A stretch of 64,000 nt of DNA from positions 1,253,326 to 1,317,325 of the forward strand of contig NZ_CP084098.1 of the NCBI RefSeq assembly GCF_036345015.1, written 5' to 3'. Shown one piece after another: positions 10,601-19,447 of the stretch. This DNA comes from Cyanobacterium sp. Dongsha4 (GTDB lineage: Bacteria > Cyanobacteriota > Cyanobacteriia > Cyanobacteriales > Cyanobacteriaceae). Every line of letters starts with the position of its first letter. The stretch's first letter is position 1. The notes under the pieces were generated by a model. That model was not told where the DNA came from. It saw only the letters and a program-made list of their open reading frames with translations, and made no database searches. A program made the position numbers and the translations under genes.

Positions 10601-10797
10601 TAGTACCCATTGCTAATAATTTAAGTTTTGGAGTAAATGAAAGAGTTAGTACTTGGGGAAAACCTTTAGGAATGAAAGATTTGCGTATTTTTCCTCTGGT
10701 GGAGGGAGTTTATGAGGTGCAGGAGAAATCTAGCGTTTCTGTATCTTATGATTATATTTATGGGGAGTTCAAAGTACGTTATCAGATGCAGTTTTAA
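4615..10797 (+). CDS. TamB/TIC236-like translocation and assembly module protein (DUF490)
   Basis: At 2060 residues this is the largest gene in the window. A short cytoplasmic N-terminus leads to one membrane helix (about residues 30-55). Roughly 1,850 residues of repetitive Asn- and Leu-rich beta-strand sequence follow (xLxxNGNxxxLxN type units), as in AsmA/TamB beta-groove proteins. The C-terminal 350 residues carry the conserved TamB/DUF490 domain (GNIYIGGANPLP, then VSVSYDYIYGEFKVRYQMQF at the end). Cyanobacterial members resemble plastid TIC236 and are thought to span the periplasm, carrying lipids to, or helping protein assembly in, the outer membrane. The gene stands alone; no omp85 or tic22 gene is adjacent. 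It contains no HIP1 octamer over 6.2 kb, unusual for this window. Confidence 0.88.
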   Translation: MTSQRPPESESNQESSTTITQKVFSAIQQPRNQIIALATLSTMGVIGYFGGKWVLTQFIPDRLETELEKLLARDVNIGEINNFSFFHQLVVNDIKIPPTIDDPSFINISAAKIDLDLWSLIFRQRLPIHIIADDVEGYAQLDTLIPPSEDEKPLPKSFLLPSLPITAEVNLRLQDTLIKITPNAETQPVELDSKGKLQLIYDQETQPLNYNIETRLNNSSGLITLEGKTLLSNTQSENKLDIRNLYLPEVAGLIPQLPLNLQEGRVNANLKTQTTSLPEYLASDIQGNVKIEDVRGKVIPSLISKEETFINLPLMAKEFTANTQLTITDSQTLIIDEARLNWEEIKAVAKGGVSLNNGYNLSASINPLQLSRLFPLLNIKSNLALDGLTATNVTVTGNIDNPQVKGNLRIKDGLVDKVAIDTIDTKFTANLDTVNVNAVKIQPQAGGEIVSQGLLNINLRPTIFEGKAFSLGKIPLNFQFTANLLPTAILEKYNISPFGINLGNLSARGSLTGNLDNPLGKVAFSLPNIEGDTLNNVSVEGELLVNANEVEIVNTALITDNSQLNVNGNGNWRNNNWLVNVTGNNFYLTPFVNQLCQNLTACVDSSINTILPLDVASLDVDLQGNFSNWNLTHIDGRGDIQLVVNNEGNLNLDTRLSNGNLRITGNGNDVAFNPLLPSLSNNVKLVRGDFELSTNIDELLTANQNNFDNLPSSLNINADTQLMIDDGVVLANSVVNENQTKINLDVSQLPLNNIINNLPAQITSSQIRINLATAELFLLTQQPFNSETITTLDSLTVNADVRGEFAGGRLSTEAVVKDGILSLSGETENIVLSQLLPNLKNTNLNNIQAENIRGNFQLKAGVSELITFGKNYLNNQNISLASLPSLNIKGDGRLNIAGGEVKISGNLRGNQWQSNIDTQNLNIEKIASQLSLPFLNNNDSFNLASLGNLNTSINLGGSLTDLSFDNLSLPITIQPTKINIGDNLVTLAGNFLLINPFTQPDINNLRLQVTTKANLATLPLNSLLASLDENNNKGINYLPSEVNLNGIAKFNGVITANNVLTNPLGFNLIGDLSLNNFAFNQIAFESSLSGKVNVNPREKIAVNLKGKEDIIATSLIRKDLTLPNQATIPFTLSSITINQQDNFFLEGKLAENNQFIATVKNLSLENLALQPVANYGIKGKLKGDFSSQLTLNLNDFTAEGNIAINNPAIGVVEGKEIKADFNYQNNIAQLNQGRLSFANTQYDLSGKVNLVTQEIEGKVNLQGEMEDIFSTLRITDVASVSALWQQLQNQDTFSSADNIPSQSIGNSDDSIKTQVNLLTQVDKQIQTLARKVESGSIPNDLDIQGKYQGEILIAGKLTNPEIQLDFEGNQWQWLPQQNYPVILDSLGLVMKQTQAIAIPKLAINANFVNNNLTLKPFLLNIGGSEVAFAGNLSLDSQEGEFKVANLPVDFITDIISSPLDVDGLINVNGKITGNLLNPSIVGNFALNNAAVEGSILANQILADFQYQNYTLSVESSQPEYLQFKAILPYYPLMELDKPALISLNLRPESRGLVKGLTQGKIDLVDGDFQGNLEITTASLNQLVNNFNFEDIAVKGNLNFENTQIKTSLIDESIFLTGNINLQENRVINADNLLAKVNQTEVNINGNLPVFNSNNIQGDNLIVNIPQQSLNLEGLYSGNIDANIEINGTAFYPKIGGYLALNNGNFTIPSQERLSSFNNSKNSGLIANNWLNSNPSSNRSNAIIQPNLDNFQLKLVNSQLAQWGFYRFLFEGDVEVNGNPLDFENLRANGAVNVRRGNIYIGGANPLPNAVSGVGFGDTTFFLSRTNENRIVFDPNDSILNPSIDIEVQADIVDYSRQLPVTGSNEIADPIVRGGRGDNIQVVLNIDGELGQLLPVLSSQVNQFCYLPTSETLIGDKISSERLKEVETCVNLAVLNQQGANFNLFNSPIVSLSSTPNRSEGELINLIVGGQLINIADQLQNLSGEQLFENGLVQFFLVPIANNLSFGVNERVSTWGKPLGMKDLRIFPLVEGVYEVQEKSSVSVSYDYIYGEFKVRYQMQF

Positions 10798-10838
10798 GTT
10801 GATGTAATTTGAGTCAAATAGACAAAACTATTCTTGGT

Positions 10839-10886
10839 AGGTGTCGGGTGTCAAGTTGTAGGTTTCAGGTTACTGGTGTTAGGGTG
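10839..10886 (+). repeat. Degenerate heptamer tandem repeat (AGGTNTC type)
   Basis: About six consecutive 7-bp units read AGGTGTC, GGGTGTC, AAGTTGT, AGGTTTC, AGGTTAC and TGGTGTT, degenerating to AGGGTGT. It is the same 7-bp register as the arrays near 22158 and 44935. Together with 10914-10978 it fills most of the 216-bp gap between the TamB-like gene and the next gene; no other feature is visible there. Confidence 0.6.
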
Positions 10887-10913
10887 TTAGGGAGAAGTTA
10901 ATTAAACACTTTT

Positions 10914-10978
10914 GTCCCTTGCCCTTTTCATCATCACTCATAGATGAAAATTTATCCTGAACTCAGGTTATTTATAAT
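10914..10978 (+). repeat. Interspersed intergenic repeat, copy 1
   Basis: This stretch runs from TTGTCCCTTGCCCTTTTC through GATGAAAATTTATCCTGAA to CTCAGGTTATTTATAAT. It matches 45044-45104 closely (CCTTGCCCTTTTCTCATC, GAAGAAAATTTATCCCGAA, TTCAGGTTAATTATGAT). The ending AACTCAGGTTA also recurs near 22318 and 63645. It lies just before the ATG of the next gene and may carry part of its leader. Confidence 0.55.
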
Positions 10979-11013
10979 AAATTTAGAATAATATTTGAGT
11001 AATAATTTAGTTT

Positions 11014-12015
11014 ATGAAAGCAATTTTAATGACTGAAGCTGGGGGAGTGGATGTTCTGCAATTAAGAGATATTCCCACTCCACACATCAAAAGTCCTACG
11101 GAAATTTTAGTTGAGTTGAAGGCGGCAGGGGTTAATCCTATTGATACAAAAATTAGAAAGCGTGGTAGTTTTTATCCTGAATTTTCTTCTCCTGTTTTAG
11201 GTTGTGATGGTGCAGGAATAGTTGTAGAAGTAGGCGATGGGGTGACAAGGTTTAGGAAGGGTGATGAAGTGTATTTTTGTGTTGGTGGCTTAGGGAAGCC
11301 TGAAACGGGAAATTATGCTCAATATACTGTAGTTGAGGAGGATTATGTTGCAAAAAAACCTCAATCTCTTTCTTTTGCGGAAGCGGCTTGCGCTCCTTTA
11401 GTGTTAATTACGGCTTGGGAAGCTATTTGCGATCGCATCTCTTTAAGTGCTAATGATAAAATTTTAATTCATGGTGGAGCAGGGGGAGTTGGTCATGTAG
11501 CTATTCAGTTGGCAAAATTGAGAGGAGTAGAAGTAGCCACAACGGTGGGTAATCTTGATAAAGAAAGATTAGTGAGAAAATTGGGGGCAGACTATCCTAT
11601 TCTTTATAAACAACAAGATTTTATCAGTGCAATCATGGATTGGACAAAGGGAAAGGGAGTAGATGCGGCTTTCGATACTGTGGGGGGGAAAACTTTTTTT
11701 GATACTTGTCAAGTAGTAAGGGTATATGGAGATATAGTCACAATACTTGAACCAGATTGCCATAGCTCAAGTTTAAAAACAGCCCGTAATCGTAACTTAA
11801 GAATCAGTTTAGAGTTGATGCTAACTCCCGCTTTGATGAATTTACAAGAAGGGTTGAAACATCAAAGAAAAATTTTAGAACAATGTGCAGTGTGGTTTGA
11901 TGAAGGGAAATTAACCATACATTTAGAACATACTTTTCCGTTGGAATCAGCGTCGGTAGCCCATCAAATGATTGAGTCTGGTTCAACCACTGGAAAAATA
12001 GCCCTGATAATTTAA
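11014..12015 (+). CDS. Zinc-type alcohol dehydrogenase / quinone oxidoreductase family protein
   Basis: A 333-residue medium-chain dehydrogenase/reductase. The N-terminal GroES-like domain includes the motif GVNPIDTKIRKRG and GCDGAGIVVEVGD. A Rossmann domain follows, with the NADPH-binding loop HGGAGGVGHVAIQLAKL (residues about 152-168) and GVDAAFDTVGG. The structural-zinc cysteine cluster is absent, and the catalytic Cys/His zinc ligands are not evident. This places it with the QOR/zeta-crystallin-like branch that reduces quinones or enones with NADPH. The physiological substrate cannot be read from sequence. It is monocistronic and convergent with sqdB. Confidence 0.82.
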   Translation: MKAILMTEAGGVDVLQLRDIPTPHIKSPTEILVELKAAGVNPIDTKIRKRGSFYPEFSSPVLGCDGAGIVVEVGDGVTRFRKGDEVYFCVGGLGKPETGNYAQYTVVEEDYVAKKPQSLSFAEAACAPLVLITAWEAICDRISLSANDKILIHGGAGGVGHVAIQLAKLRGVEVATTVGNLDKERLVRKLGADYPILYKQQDFISAIMDWTKGKGVDAAFDTVGGKTFFDTCQVVRVYGDIVTILEPDCHSSSLKTARNRNLRISLELMLTPALMNLQEGLKHQRKILEQCAVWFDEGKLTIHLEHTFPLESASVAHQMIESGSTTGKIALII

Positions 12016-12196
12016 CTTTGGTTCACCTGAAGAATATCGAATAAGGGGAGGTTTCAGGTGTCAGAGTATTTAGAGGAGGAGAGAAGGAAAAACAAGTAAT
12101 GAATGAGTAATGAGGTATTCAGAGTTAGAAATTATTAATTATCACTATCAACTATTTACCATTGCCTGTTGCCTATCAGCGTCGCTTTATGAATCA

Positions 12197-12220
12197 AAGG
12201 TGGTGGGGAATGCCCACCTT
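12197..12220. terminator. Hairpin between convergent genes (weak terminator candidate)
   Basis: The stem AAGGTGG/CCACCTT (alternatively GGTGGG/CCCACC) lies 10 bp past the stop of sqdB, on the far side of the convergent oxidoreductase gene. On the plus strand it is followed by an AT-rich stretch ending in ATTATTTTTAT rather than an immediate T-run. It could serve both genes, but the match to an intrinsic terminator is imperfect. The rest of this 215-bp gap holds an AGGTTTC/AGGTGTC fragment and nothing else recognisable. Confidence 0.35.
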
Positions 12221-12230
12221 ACCATTATTT

Positions 12231-13421
<1,191 letters not shown>

Positions 13422-13479
13422 TTAATGTACCAAATTATTGACACAAAAAAGATCATTTAATTAAGATTTTTATTAACCT

Positions 13480-13542
13480 TTGCCCCTTGCCCCTTGCTCA
13501 TTGCCCTTTTAACTTTGCCTTTTAACCCTTACCTATTGCTCT
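13480..13542 (+). repeat. Degenerate heptamer tandem repeat (TTGCCCC type)
   Basis: Nine successive 7-bp units in strict register: TTGCCCC twice, then TTGCTCA, TTGCCCT, TTTAACT, TTGCCTT, TTAACCC, TTACCTA and TTGCTCT. Shorter relatives occur near 10915, 28965, 45020 and 62555. Together with its flanks it accounts for the 182-bp space between sqdB and the following gene. Confidence 0.6.
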
Positions 13543-13564
13543 TTGTATGACTTGTTGGAGAAGT

Positions 13565-14407
13565 CTATTGATAACTCATGGGGTCAAATAGAGACACTAT
13601 CCAACCTAATTTTATCGCTTCTGAGATGCGATCGAGGGTTTCTTCTCGACTAAAACCAAAATGAGTTTCTTCCTGAAGAATAGCGGTAACGCTTAAGTGT
13701 CCATTGCAACTTCTTAACAAACGGGCTTCATCTTCGCTAATGGTTCTTATTTCCACTTGATTATCAGGTTTGCGCCAAATCAAATAAGGCTTTCTTTCTC
13801 CTGCAATGAGGTGTCTGGGTTCAATGGGGCATTTATAGGCTTTGGTGAGGGGAATTAAGCAATAGCAAGAAAAAGGAATGCGAGTACCATGTTCTAATTT
13901 GGGGCGATAACCATGAAGTTTTTTTACTCGGAGACGGTGTAATAATTCCTCTGGATCATTTTTTCTCAAAGTAGGGGCGGTTTCTGCTCTTCTTAATCGC
14001 CATTCGGTGAGAGCAACATCAATTAATAGTCTTGACCAATCGATCTTTTGTTCTTCTATAGTGGGTATCAAAGGCTCAAAAAATTCTGGTTTAACTACAG
14101 TGAGATAATCCATAAAACTATTGGCATAGTCTAAAACGGTGACATTATCACAATGACTATGAAGGTAAAAATCATCCACAAAGCGATCGAATAATTCTGC
14201 TCCCATAATCGCTTCACAGGCAGGAAATATCTCATGAAAAGGTGCGATCGTTCTCGTTCTAGCTCTATTTAAGTATAAGTCTAAAACCTCTTCTGTGTTT
14301 CTGTGATGAGCGGGAATAATAATACTTTCTAACCAAGGAGAATTTTTGTCTGCTCTCAAACTTTTGAGAAATTGCTGTTCTAGCTTTAAAAGAGTGGGTG
14401 ATTTCAT
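13565..14407 (-). CDS. Uncharacterised protein with HvfC/DUF2063-like and PqqD-like parts
   Basis: A 280-residue soluble protein I cannot name. Residues about 45-110 (LDLYLNRARTRTIAPFHEIF through LFDRFVDDFY and MDYL) resemble the helical N-terminal domain of HvfC/BufC (DUF2063) proteins. Residues about 220-275 (LLRSCNGHLSVTAILQEE then ISEAIKLGWI) look like a small winged-helix PqqD-type peptide-binding domain. Both assignments are by eye. HvfC-type proteins usually accompany DUF692 enzymes that modify peptides, but no such partner or precursor peptide is visible here. It is followed downstream by sqdB on the same strand, 182 bp apart with repeats between, so cotranscription is uncertain. Confidence 0.55.
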   Translation of the reverse strand: MKSPTLLKLEQQFLKSLRADKNSPWLESIIIPAHHRNTEEVLDLYLNRARTRTIAPFHEIFPACEAIMGAELFDRFVDDFYLHSHCDNVTVLDYANSFMDYLTVVKPEFFEPLIPTIEEQKIDWSRLLIDVALTEWRLRRAETAPTLRKNDPEELLHRLRVKKLHGYRPKLEHGTRIPFSCYCLIPLTKAYKCPIEPRHLIAGERKPYLIWRKPDNQVEIRTISEDEARLLRSCNGHLSVTAILQEETHFGFSREETLDRISEAIKLGWIVSLFDPMSYQ

Positions 14408-14647
14408 GAAATTTTAGGAATATTAACCAATGTAAAGAAGAATGGATATTTTATAGACCAAGTTTATCATATGGATTCGGAAGAAAATAATTAAGCAATG
14501 ATTAAAATCAGGGAAAATACGGAAAACAATACCTAGATATTTTCGGTTTTCTCCCCCCATTAAATAAGAAGGATATGACAAGATAAAAATAACAGTTGAA
14601 GATTAAATAAATATCAATTGAAGCAGAATTTATTAGGAAGTAAAAAT

Positions 14648-15121
14648 ATGGCTATTGTTCGTTTTAATCCTTTGTATGAAATTAATAGCTTACATCGTCA
14701 AATGAATCGATTACTAGATGAAATAACTGCATGGGATGATACTCCTAATTCTTTGGTTAAACCCGCAGTGGAATTGTTGGATAACAACGACAGTTTAATG
14801 CTTAAAGTTTTAGTACCCGGAATTGACAAAAAAGATCTTGATGTCAGTGTTACCCGTGATAGTGTAAAAGTAAGTGGTGAATACCATCGTCAAGAGGAAA
14901 GTAAAGATACTGGTTACTACATTTCTGAATTTAATTACGGTAAATTTGAACGGACAATTAATTTACCATTACCAGTCAAAAATGACCAAGTAAAAGCAGA
15001 ATATAATGACGGTGTCTTAACGTTAATTCTACCAAAACTTGAAGACGAAAAAAATAAGGTATTTAAAGTTAGTTTAGGAGCAGAGGAAAAACCAGCTTTA
15101 GAATCAGAAATTAATGGCTAA
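14648..15121 (+). CDS. hspA: Small heat shock protein of the Hsp20/alpha-crystallin family
   Basis: A 157-residue protein with a short N-terminal arm (MAIVRFNPLYEINSLHRQMN) and an alpha-crystallin domain from about 45 to 140, ending with the conserved DGVLTLILPK. A short charged tail follows. It is an ATP-independent holdase that keeps denatured proteins, and in cyanobacteria thylakoid membranes, from aggregating under heat or high light. The start is the ATG at 14648: AGGAAG sits 6 bp upstream and the encoded MAIVRF is the usual family beginning. A frame opening at a TTG 30 bp earlier is less likely. No CIRCE element is visible upstream. An intrinsic terminator follows. Confidence 0.9.
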   Translation: MAIVRFNPLYEINSLHRQMNRLLDEITAWDDTPNSLVKPAVELLDNNDSLMLKVLVPGIDKKDLDVSVTRDSVKVSGEYHRQEESKDTGYYISEFNYGKFERTINLPLPVKNDQVKAEYNDGVLTLILPKLEDEKNKVFKVSLGAEEKPALESEING

Positions 15122-15169
15122 TATTATTCTAAAAAAGGTTTAATGCTTACTAAATAAATGACTAATTTG

Positions 15170-15196
15170 CCTGTCTCAAAAAGACAGGTTTTTTTT
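15170..15196 (+). terminator. Rho-independent terminator of hspA
   Basis: A perfect 7-bp stem CCTGTCT/AGACAGG with a 5-nt loop (CAAAA) is followed at once by eight T residues. It sits 48 bp after the hspA stop codon. This is the clearest intrinsic terminator in the window and separates hspA from narB. Confidence 0.9.
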
Positions 15197-15383
15197 ATGA
15201 AAGTAATAGGTAACGAGTGTTCGGAGATTTTAATTCCTAAAACTATCAACTATTAACCATTGCCCATTTCCTATTCCCTATTCCTCTCCCAAATGAGAAA
15301 TCATCTCTAAAATCAGCAACGCCAAATTTAGATGCAAAATAACCATAAATAAAATGCAGAAAAAAGAATACTTTGGATGTTCA

Positions 15384-15397
15384 GTATCAGAAGATAC
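15384..15397 (+). promoter_or_regulatory. NtcA-binding box upstream of narB
   Basis: GTATCAGAAGATAC is a perfect GTA-N8-TAC box, 71 bp before the narB start. A weak -10 candidate (CAAGAT, with an upstream TG) begins 22 bp further on, the normal NtcA spacing. It implies that narB has its own nitrogen-controlled promoter. The remainder of the 347-bp hspA-narB gap holds the hspA terminator and a short CTATTCC heptamer run near 15271-15285. Confidence 0.75.
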
Positions 15398-15468
15398 ATT
15401 TCTTAACAAAATCTGGTGACAAGATTAAACACACAAAATCCGAGGTTGTATATATTGATTAGTTCTAG

Positions 15469-17679
15469 ATGATAAGTGAAAAAGTTACCACAGTTTGCCC
15501 TTATTGCGGTGTTGGTTGCGGTTTAGAAGTTCAGCCCCCTGCTTCTCAAGGAAAAGCGACAAATAGAGATTCTGAGGGTACTCCCATTTGGAAAGTAATG
15601 GGCGATCGCACCCATCCTTCTAGTTTAGGAAAAGTTTGTGTGAAAGGAGCAACGGTAACAGAAGCGATCAATAAAAGTCGTCTTAAATATCCTTTATATA
15701 GAGAAACACTACAGCAAGATTTTCGACAAATTGACTGGGAAGAAGCCTTTAACCTAATTGTTAAACAAATTCAGTTAGTGAGCAAAACTATCGGGGTTGA
15801 TGGTATTTGTATGTATGGCTCAGGGCAGTTTCAAACAGAAGATTATTATGTTGCCCAAAAATTACTTAAAGGTTGCTTAGGAACAAATAATTTCGATGCC
15901 AATTCCCGTTTATGTATGTCCTCGGCGGTTTCAGGTTATATGGGCAGTTTTGGGGCGGATGGTCCTCCTTGTACCTATGAGGATTTAGAATTAACAGACT
16001 GTGCTTTTTTGGTGGGAACGAATACCGCAGAATGTCATCCCATCGTTTTTAATCGTTTACGGGCATATCATAAGAAAAATCGTCATGTTAAAATGATTGT
16101 GGTTGATCCTCGTCGTACAGCTACCGCAGAAGCGGCGGATCTTCATTTAGCTATTAAACCCGGTACAGATATTGATTTATTTAATGGTATTGCTTATTTA
16201 TTATTACAGTGGGGTGCGATCGATACTTTTTTTATTGATGAATGTACAAGGGATTTTCCTGCCTATGCAGAAGTAATTAGTAATTATCCTCCTCAAATTG
16301 TTGCCGATAAATGCGGTATTGAAGTTAAAGATTTAGAAATTGCCGCCCGTTATTGGGCAGAATCGGAAAAGGTGTTATCTTTATGGTCGATGGGGTTAAA
16401 CCAGTCTTCTGAGGGTACAGCAAAAGTAAGAACTTTAATTAATCTTCATTTGATGACTGCTACAATCGGTAAAGCAGGATGTGGCCCTTTTTCTCTGACA
16501 GGTCAACCTAATGCCATGGGAGGAAGAGAGGCAGGAGGATTATCTCATATTCTCCCGGGTTATCGCAGTGTCAAAAATCCCCTTCATCGTCGGGAATTAG
16601 AAGAAATATGGCAATTACCATCGGGGGCTATTTCCGCCAATGTGGGTAAAACAGTATGGGAAATGATTATGGGTTTGGAAAATGGGGATGTGGGTTTATT
16701 GTGGATTGCGGCCACTAACCCTGCGGTGAGTATGCCCGATTTAGAAAGGACAAAACAAGCCCTATTAAAATCTCCTTTCACTATCTATCAAGATGCTTAT
16801 TACCCCACAGAAACCGCCTATTATGCTCATTTAGTCTTACCTACCACCCAATGGAGTGAAAAAGCGGGTACTATGACTAACTCCGAAAGGGTTGTAACTT
16901 ACTGTCCTGCTTTCAATAGTTCTGTTCCTTCTCAGGCAAAAGCGGATTGGGAAATTTTTGCGGAGGTAGGTAAAAGATTAGGATTTGAACAGTATTTTGG
17001 TTTTAACGATTCTGCTCAAGTATATCAAGAATTTGTCAAAACAACGCGCGATCGCCCCTGTGATATGTCTGGTTTAACTCATGATTTATTAGCTAAACAT
17101 GGTTCGATACAATGGCCTTTTCCTCTCCGAAGCGATCCCAAAAATCGTTACGGTAGAAGACTTTACAGCGATTGGCACTTTCACACCGAAGATGGCAGGG
17201 CAAAATTTGCCGCTTTCCATAGCCGAGGTTTAGCCGAACCTCCTAACCCAGATTATCCCCTTGTTTTGACGGTGGGCAGACTTTATGGACATTGGCACAC
17301 TATGACTCGCACTGGTAGAATTGACAAAATAGTAAAAATGCACCCTGAGCCGTTCCTCGAAATCCATCCTAAAGATGCTCGTAAATATGAATTAGAAGAC
17401 GGTGAATTAGTTAGAGTTGTATCTGTTCGAGGAGAAGCTAAATTTAAAGTGAAAATAACAAGTGCGATCGCACCTTCCACCGTCTTTGCACCCATGCACT
17501 GGGGTTTTCTCTGGGCAGAAAATGCCGAAGCCAATAGCCTAACCCATCCCCATTCTTGTCCTATTTCCAAACAGCCAGAATTAAAAGCCTGTGCCGTCAA
17601 TTTAGTTAAAGTTAATCCAATTCCTACAGAAATCAAGCAAGAGACAAAAGGCAAGGGGGAATTGACAATTAAAAATTAA
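15469..17679 (+). CDS. narB: Ferredoxin-dependent assimilatory nitrate reductase NarB
   Basis: A 736-residue molybdopterin oxidoreductase. The N-terminal [4Fe-4S] motif is [12 protein letters not shown] with a further Cys in GKVCVKGA. The bis-MGD-binding domains include [21 protein letters not shown] and VDPRRTATA. The C-terminal cofactor-binding domain includes [13 protein letters not shown] and [11 protein letters not shown]. This is the standard length for cyanobacterial NarB, which reduces nitrate to nitrite with electrons from ferredoxin. Formate dehydrogenase relatives are the main look-alikes, but [10 protein letters not shown] is typical of assimilatory nitrate reductases. nirA and the nrt transporter are not adjacent. 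The perfect NtcA box upstream fits nitrogen control. Confidence 0.93.
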   Translation: MISEKVTTVCPYCGVGCGLEVQPPASQGKATNRDSEGTPIWKVMGDRTHPSSLGKVCVKGATVTEAINKSRLKYPLYRETLQQDFRQIDWEEAFNLIVKQIQLVSKTIGVDGICMYGSGQFQTEDYYVAQKLLKGCLGTNNFDANSRLCMSSAVSGYMGSFGADGPPCTYEDLELTDCAFLVGTNTAECHPIVFNRLRAYHKKNRHVKMIVVDPRRTATAEAADLHLAIKPGTDIDLFNGIAYLLLQWGAIDTFFIDECTRDFPAYAEVISNYPPQIVADKCGIEVKDLEIAARYWAESEKVLSLWSMGLNQSSEGTAKVRTLINLHLMTATIGKAGCGPFSLTGQPNAMGGREAGGLSHILPGYRSVKNPLHRRELEEIWQLPSGAISANVGKTVWEMIMGLENGDVGLLWIAATNPAVSMPDLERTKQALLKSPFTIYQDAYYPTETAYYAHLVLPTTQWSEKAGTMTNSERVVTYCPAFNSSVPSQAKADWEIFAEVGKRLGFEQYFGFNDSAQVYQEFVKTTRDRPCDMSGLTHDLLAKHGSIQWPFPLRSDPKNRYGRRLYSDWHFHTEDGRAKFAAFHSRGLAEPPNPDYPLVLTVGRLYGHWHTMTRTGRIDKIVKMHPEPFLEIHPKDARKYELEDGELVRVVSVRGEAKFKVKITSAIAPSTVFAPMHWGFLWAENAEANSLTHPHSCPISKQPELKACAVNLVKVNPIPTEIKQETKGKGELTIKN

Positions 17680-17773
17680 GAATTAAGAATCAAAAACTCT
17701 GAACACTCATTACTTTTTTCTCCCTAACACCCCAATACCCGAATACTCTGATACCTCTCTCCCTATCCCCCTA

Positions 17774-18580
17774 TCAGGACTTAATTTCCTGTACCAAAGT
17801 GATACTAACCCATCTTCCTTGATCATCATATTGTCTAATTAAACGTAATCTCATATTCGTTTCTACTAACCAACCAAATTCAAGAAAGAAACTTTGACGA
17901 TTTTCAATTTTTACAGGAGTAGTGGAAGATGCACCATCGGGCAAAAGTAAAACTCGATTTTCTTTATTTCCCTGATTAAATGTAATAATGTTGTCGTTGA
18001 TAGTGCCTTCAGAAGAATAGTTCATAAAAGGAGTTTTTAGGGTTTGTTTGAGTATGTTTCCTTCTCTTTTTAAAGTTAATTGAGTTTGATATGGTTCACT
18101 ATTACGCCAATCTGGATATAATGTTAGCGCTTCTCCTCGCCATTTCCCTTCTAGTTGCTCAATGGTAAGATGCTCCCTCTCTATACCTTCTCCCCCCTCC
18201 CGAAATTCTCGAATAAGAGTGACAGAGTCGAAGTGACTATCTTTGTTAAACAATTGTACTAACCTGCAACGGCGATCGCACCTTACATAACCATATTCTG
18301 CCCCAAAAACGGAAAAAGGACTAAACTGTTGAGAGCCTTTGGCAAAATGACCATCTTCAAATAAAAATATATTACGATTCAGGCTACTAAATTCATTGAC
18401 TATAGGATTAGGGTTTCCATCTCTAGCTAGAGTAAATTTAATGGTTTTACCATCATCACTGCCGAGAGTTAATTTACTGGAAGTCTCTTTGAGCAATTTA
18501 CCATGAGGAGAAAACTGACTGAATGAACCTAACCAAACTCCTGAGTTTTTTAGTAAATAAGACCACTGTGAGGAAGACAT
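17774..18580 (-). CDS. DUF3598 family protein
   Basis: A 268-residue soluble protein that looks like two related lipocalin-type beta-barrel halves. The first starts at WSYLLKNSGVWLGSFSQFSP and the second at LEGKWRGEALTLYPDW; the first half includes the RCRLVQLF strand and the protein ends near RLIRQYDDQGRWVSITLV. These features match the DUF3598 family, present in cyanobacteria and plant plastids and of unknown function. A link to pigment or bilin binding is only suggested by the barrel-like fold. It is convergent with narB and divergent from the methyltransferase gene. Confidence 0.75.
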   Translation of the reverse strand: MSSSQWSYLLKNSGVWLGSFSQFSPHGKLLKETSSKLTLGSDDGKTIKFTLARDGNPNPIVNEFSSLNRNIFLFEDGHFAKGSQQFSPFSVFGAEYGYVRCDRRCRLVQLFNKDSHFDSVTLIREFREGGEGIEREHLTIEQLEGKWRGEALTLYPDWRNSEPYQTQLTLKREGNILKQTLKTPFMNYSSEGTINDNIITFNQGNKENRVLLLPDGASSTTPVKIENRQSFFLEFGWLVETNMRLRLIRQYDDQGRWVSITLVQEIKS

Positions 18581-18704
18581 AAGACGATATTTTAATTAAA
18601 TTAACTTAGATTATTTTGTCATAAAACTACGAACATCAGGCTATAATATACTATCATAAATATTGCTAAAATTTCCCTTAATTGATACTAATAAAATTGC
18701 TATA

Positions 18705-19439
18705 ATGAACCAGTCAAAAGAAATAGATAAAGAGAATTTAGTTAAAGAAGTTGCTAAAATAAAATACTGGCATCATTACATGGATTTTGGTGCGGGGGTA
18801 GAAACAAAAACAGGAAAAGAAGGACGATTTTGTAAGAAATTTCAAAACTGGATTTTAAGTGGTATTCCTCAAGATTTAACGGGAAAAACTGTTTTAGATA
18901 TTGGTGCATGGGATGGTTTTTATTCTTTTTCTGCGGAAAAAAGGGGTGCAAAAAGAGTTTTAGCTACAGATTCTTTTATTTGGGAGCAGAGGCAACTATA
19001 TGGTTTAGATGATAATTTTTGGCGTGATTTTGGTGCGGGAAAACAGGGTTTTGAATTAGCAAGAAAAATGTTTAATTCCCAAGTGGAGGATTACAATATT
19101 GATGTTTTAGAGCTTAATCCTGAAAAAATTGGTACTTTTGATGTGGTATTTTTTTTAGGGGTTTTATATCATATGAAATATCCTCTTTATGCTTTAGAAA
19201 AAGTAAGAAGTGTTACCAAAGAATTGCTTATTTTAGAAACTCATATAAGTTTATTTTTTAGCTTATTTCCTATGCCTTTAATGCGTTTTTATCCTACTAA
19301 TGAATTAAGTCAAGACGTAACAAATTGGACTGGTGCAAATATTGCTTTGGTTAAGTCATGGTTACTAACTGCAGGTTTTGGTAAAGTGGAATTAGTCAAA
19401 TGGCGAAAAGATAGAGCTATTTTTCACGCATGGGTGTAA
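18705..19439 (+). CDS. Class I SAM-dependent methyltransferase, CmoB-like (DUF1698)
   Basis: A 244-residue methyltransferase. Motif I is TVLDIGAWDGFYSF; after it come VLATDSF, DVVFFLGVLYHMKYPL and LLILETHI, an arrangement typical of the DUF1698/CmoB-like group that modifies tRNA wobble uridines or related substrates. It is shorter than bacterial CmoB, so the substrate is uncertain. The start is taken as the ATG at 18705; the frame also opens at a TTG at 18663, but MNQSKEIDKEN is a normal charged beginning. It ends 8 bp from the convergent C5-methyltransferase gene. Confidence 0.75.
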   Translation: MNQSKEIDKENLVKEVAKIKYWHHYMDFGAGVETKTGKEGRFCKKFQNWILSGIPQDLTGKTVLDIGAWDGFYSFSAEKRGAKRVLATDSFIWEQRQLYGLDDNFWRDFGAGKQGFELARKMFNSQVEDYNIDVLELNPEKIGTFDVVFFLGVLYHMKYPLYALEKVRSVTKELLILETHISLFFSLFPMPLMRFYPTNELSQDVTNWTGANIALVKSWLLTAGFGKVELVKWRKDRAIFHAWV

Positions 19440-19447
19440 TTTCTTAT

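Noticed and set aside
14408-14647. CIRCE/HrcA operator before hspA
   Set aside because: The TTAGCACTC-N9-GAGTGCTAA inverted repeat is not present in the leader or upstream region.
17283-17654. 123-codon open frame antisense to narB
   Set aside because: It lies inside narB and has no ribosome binding site or recognisable domain.
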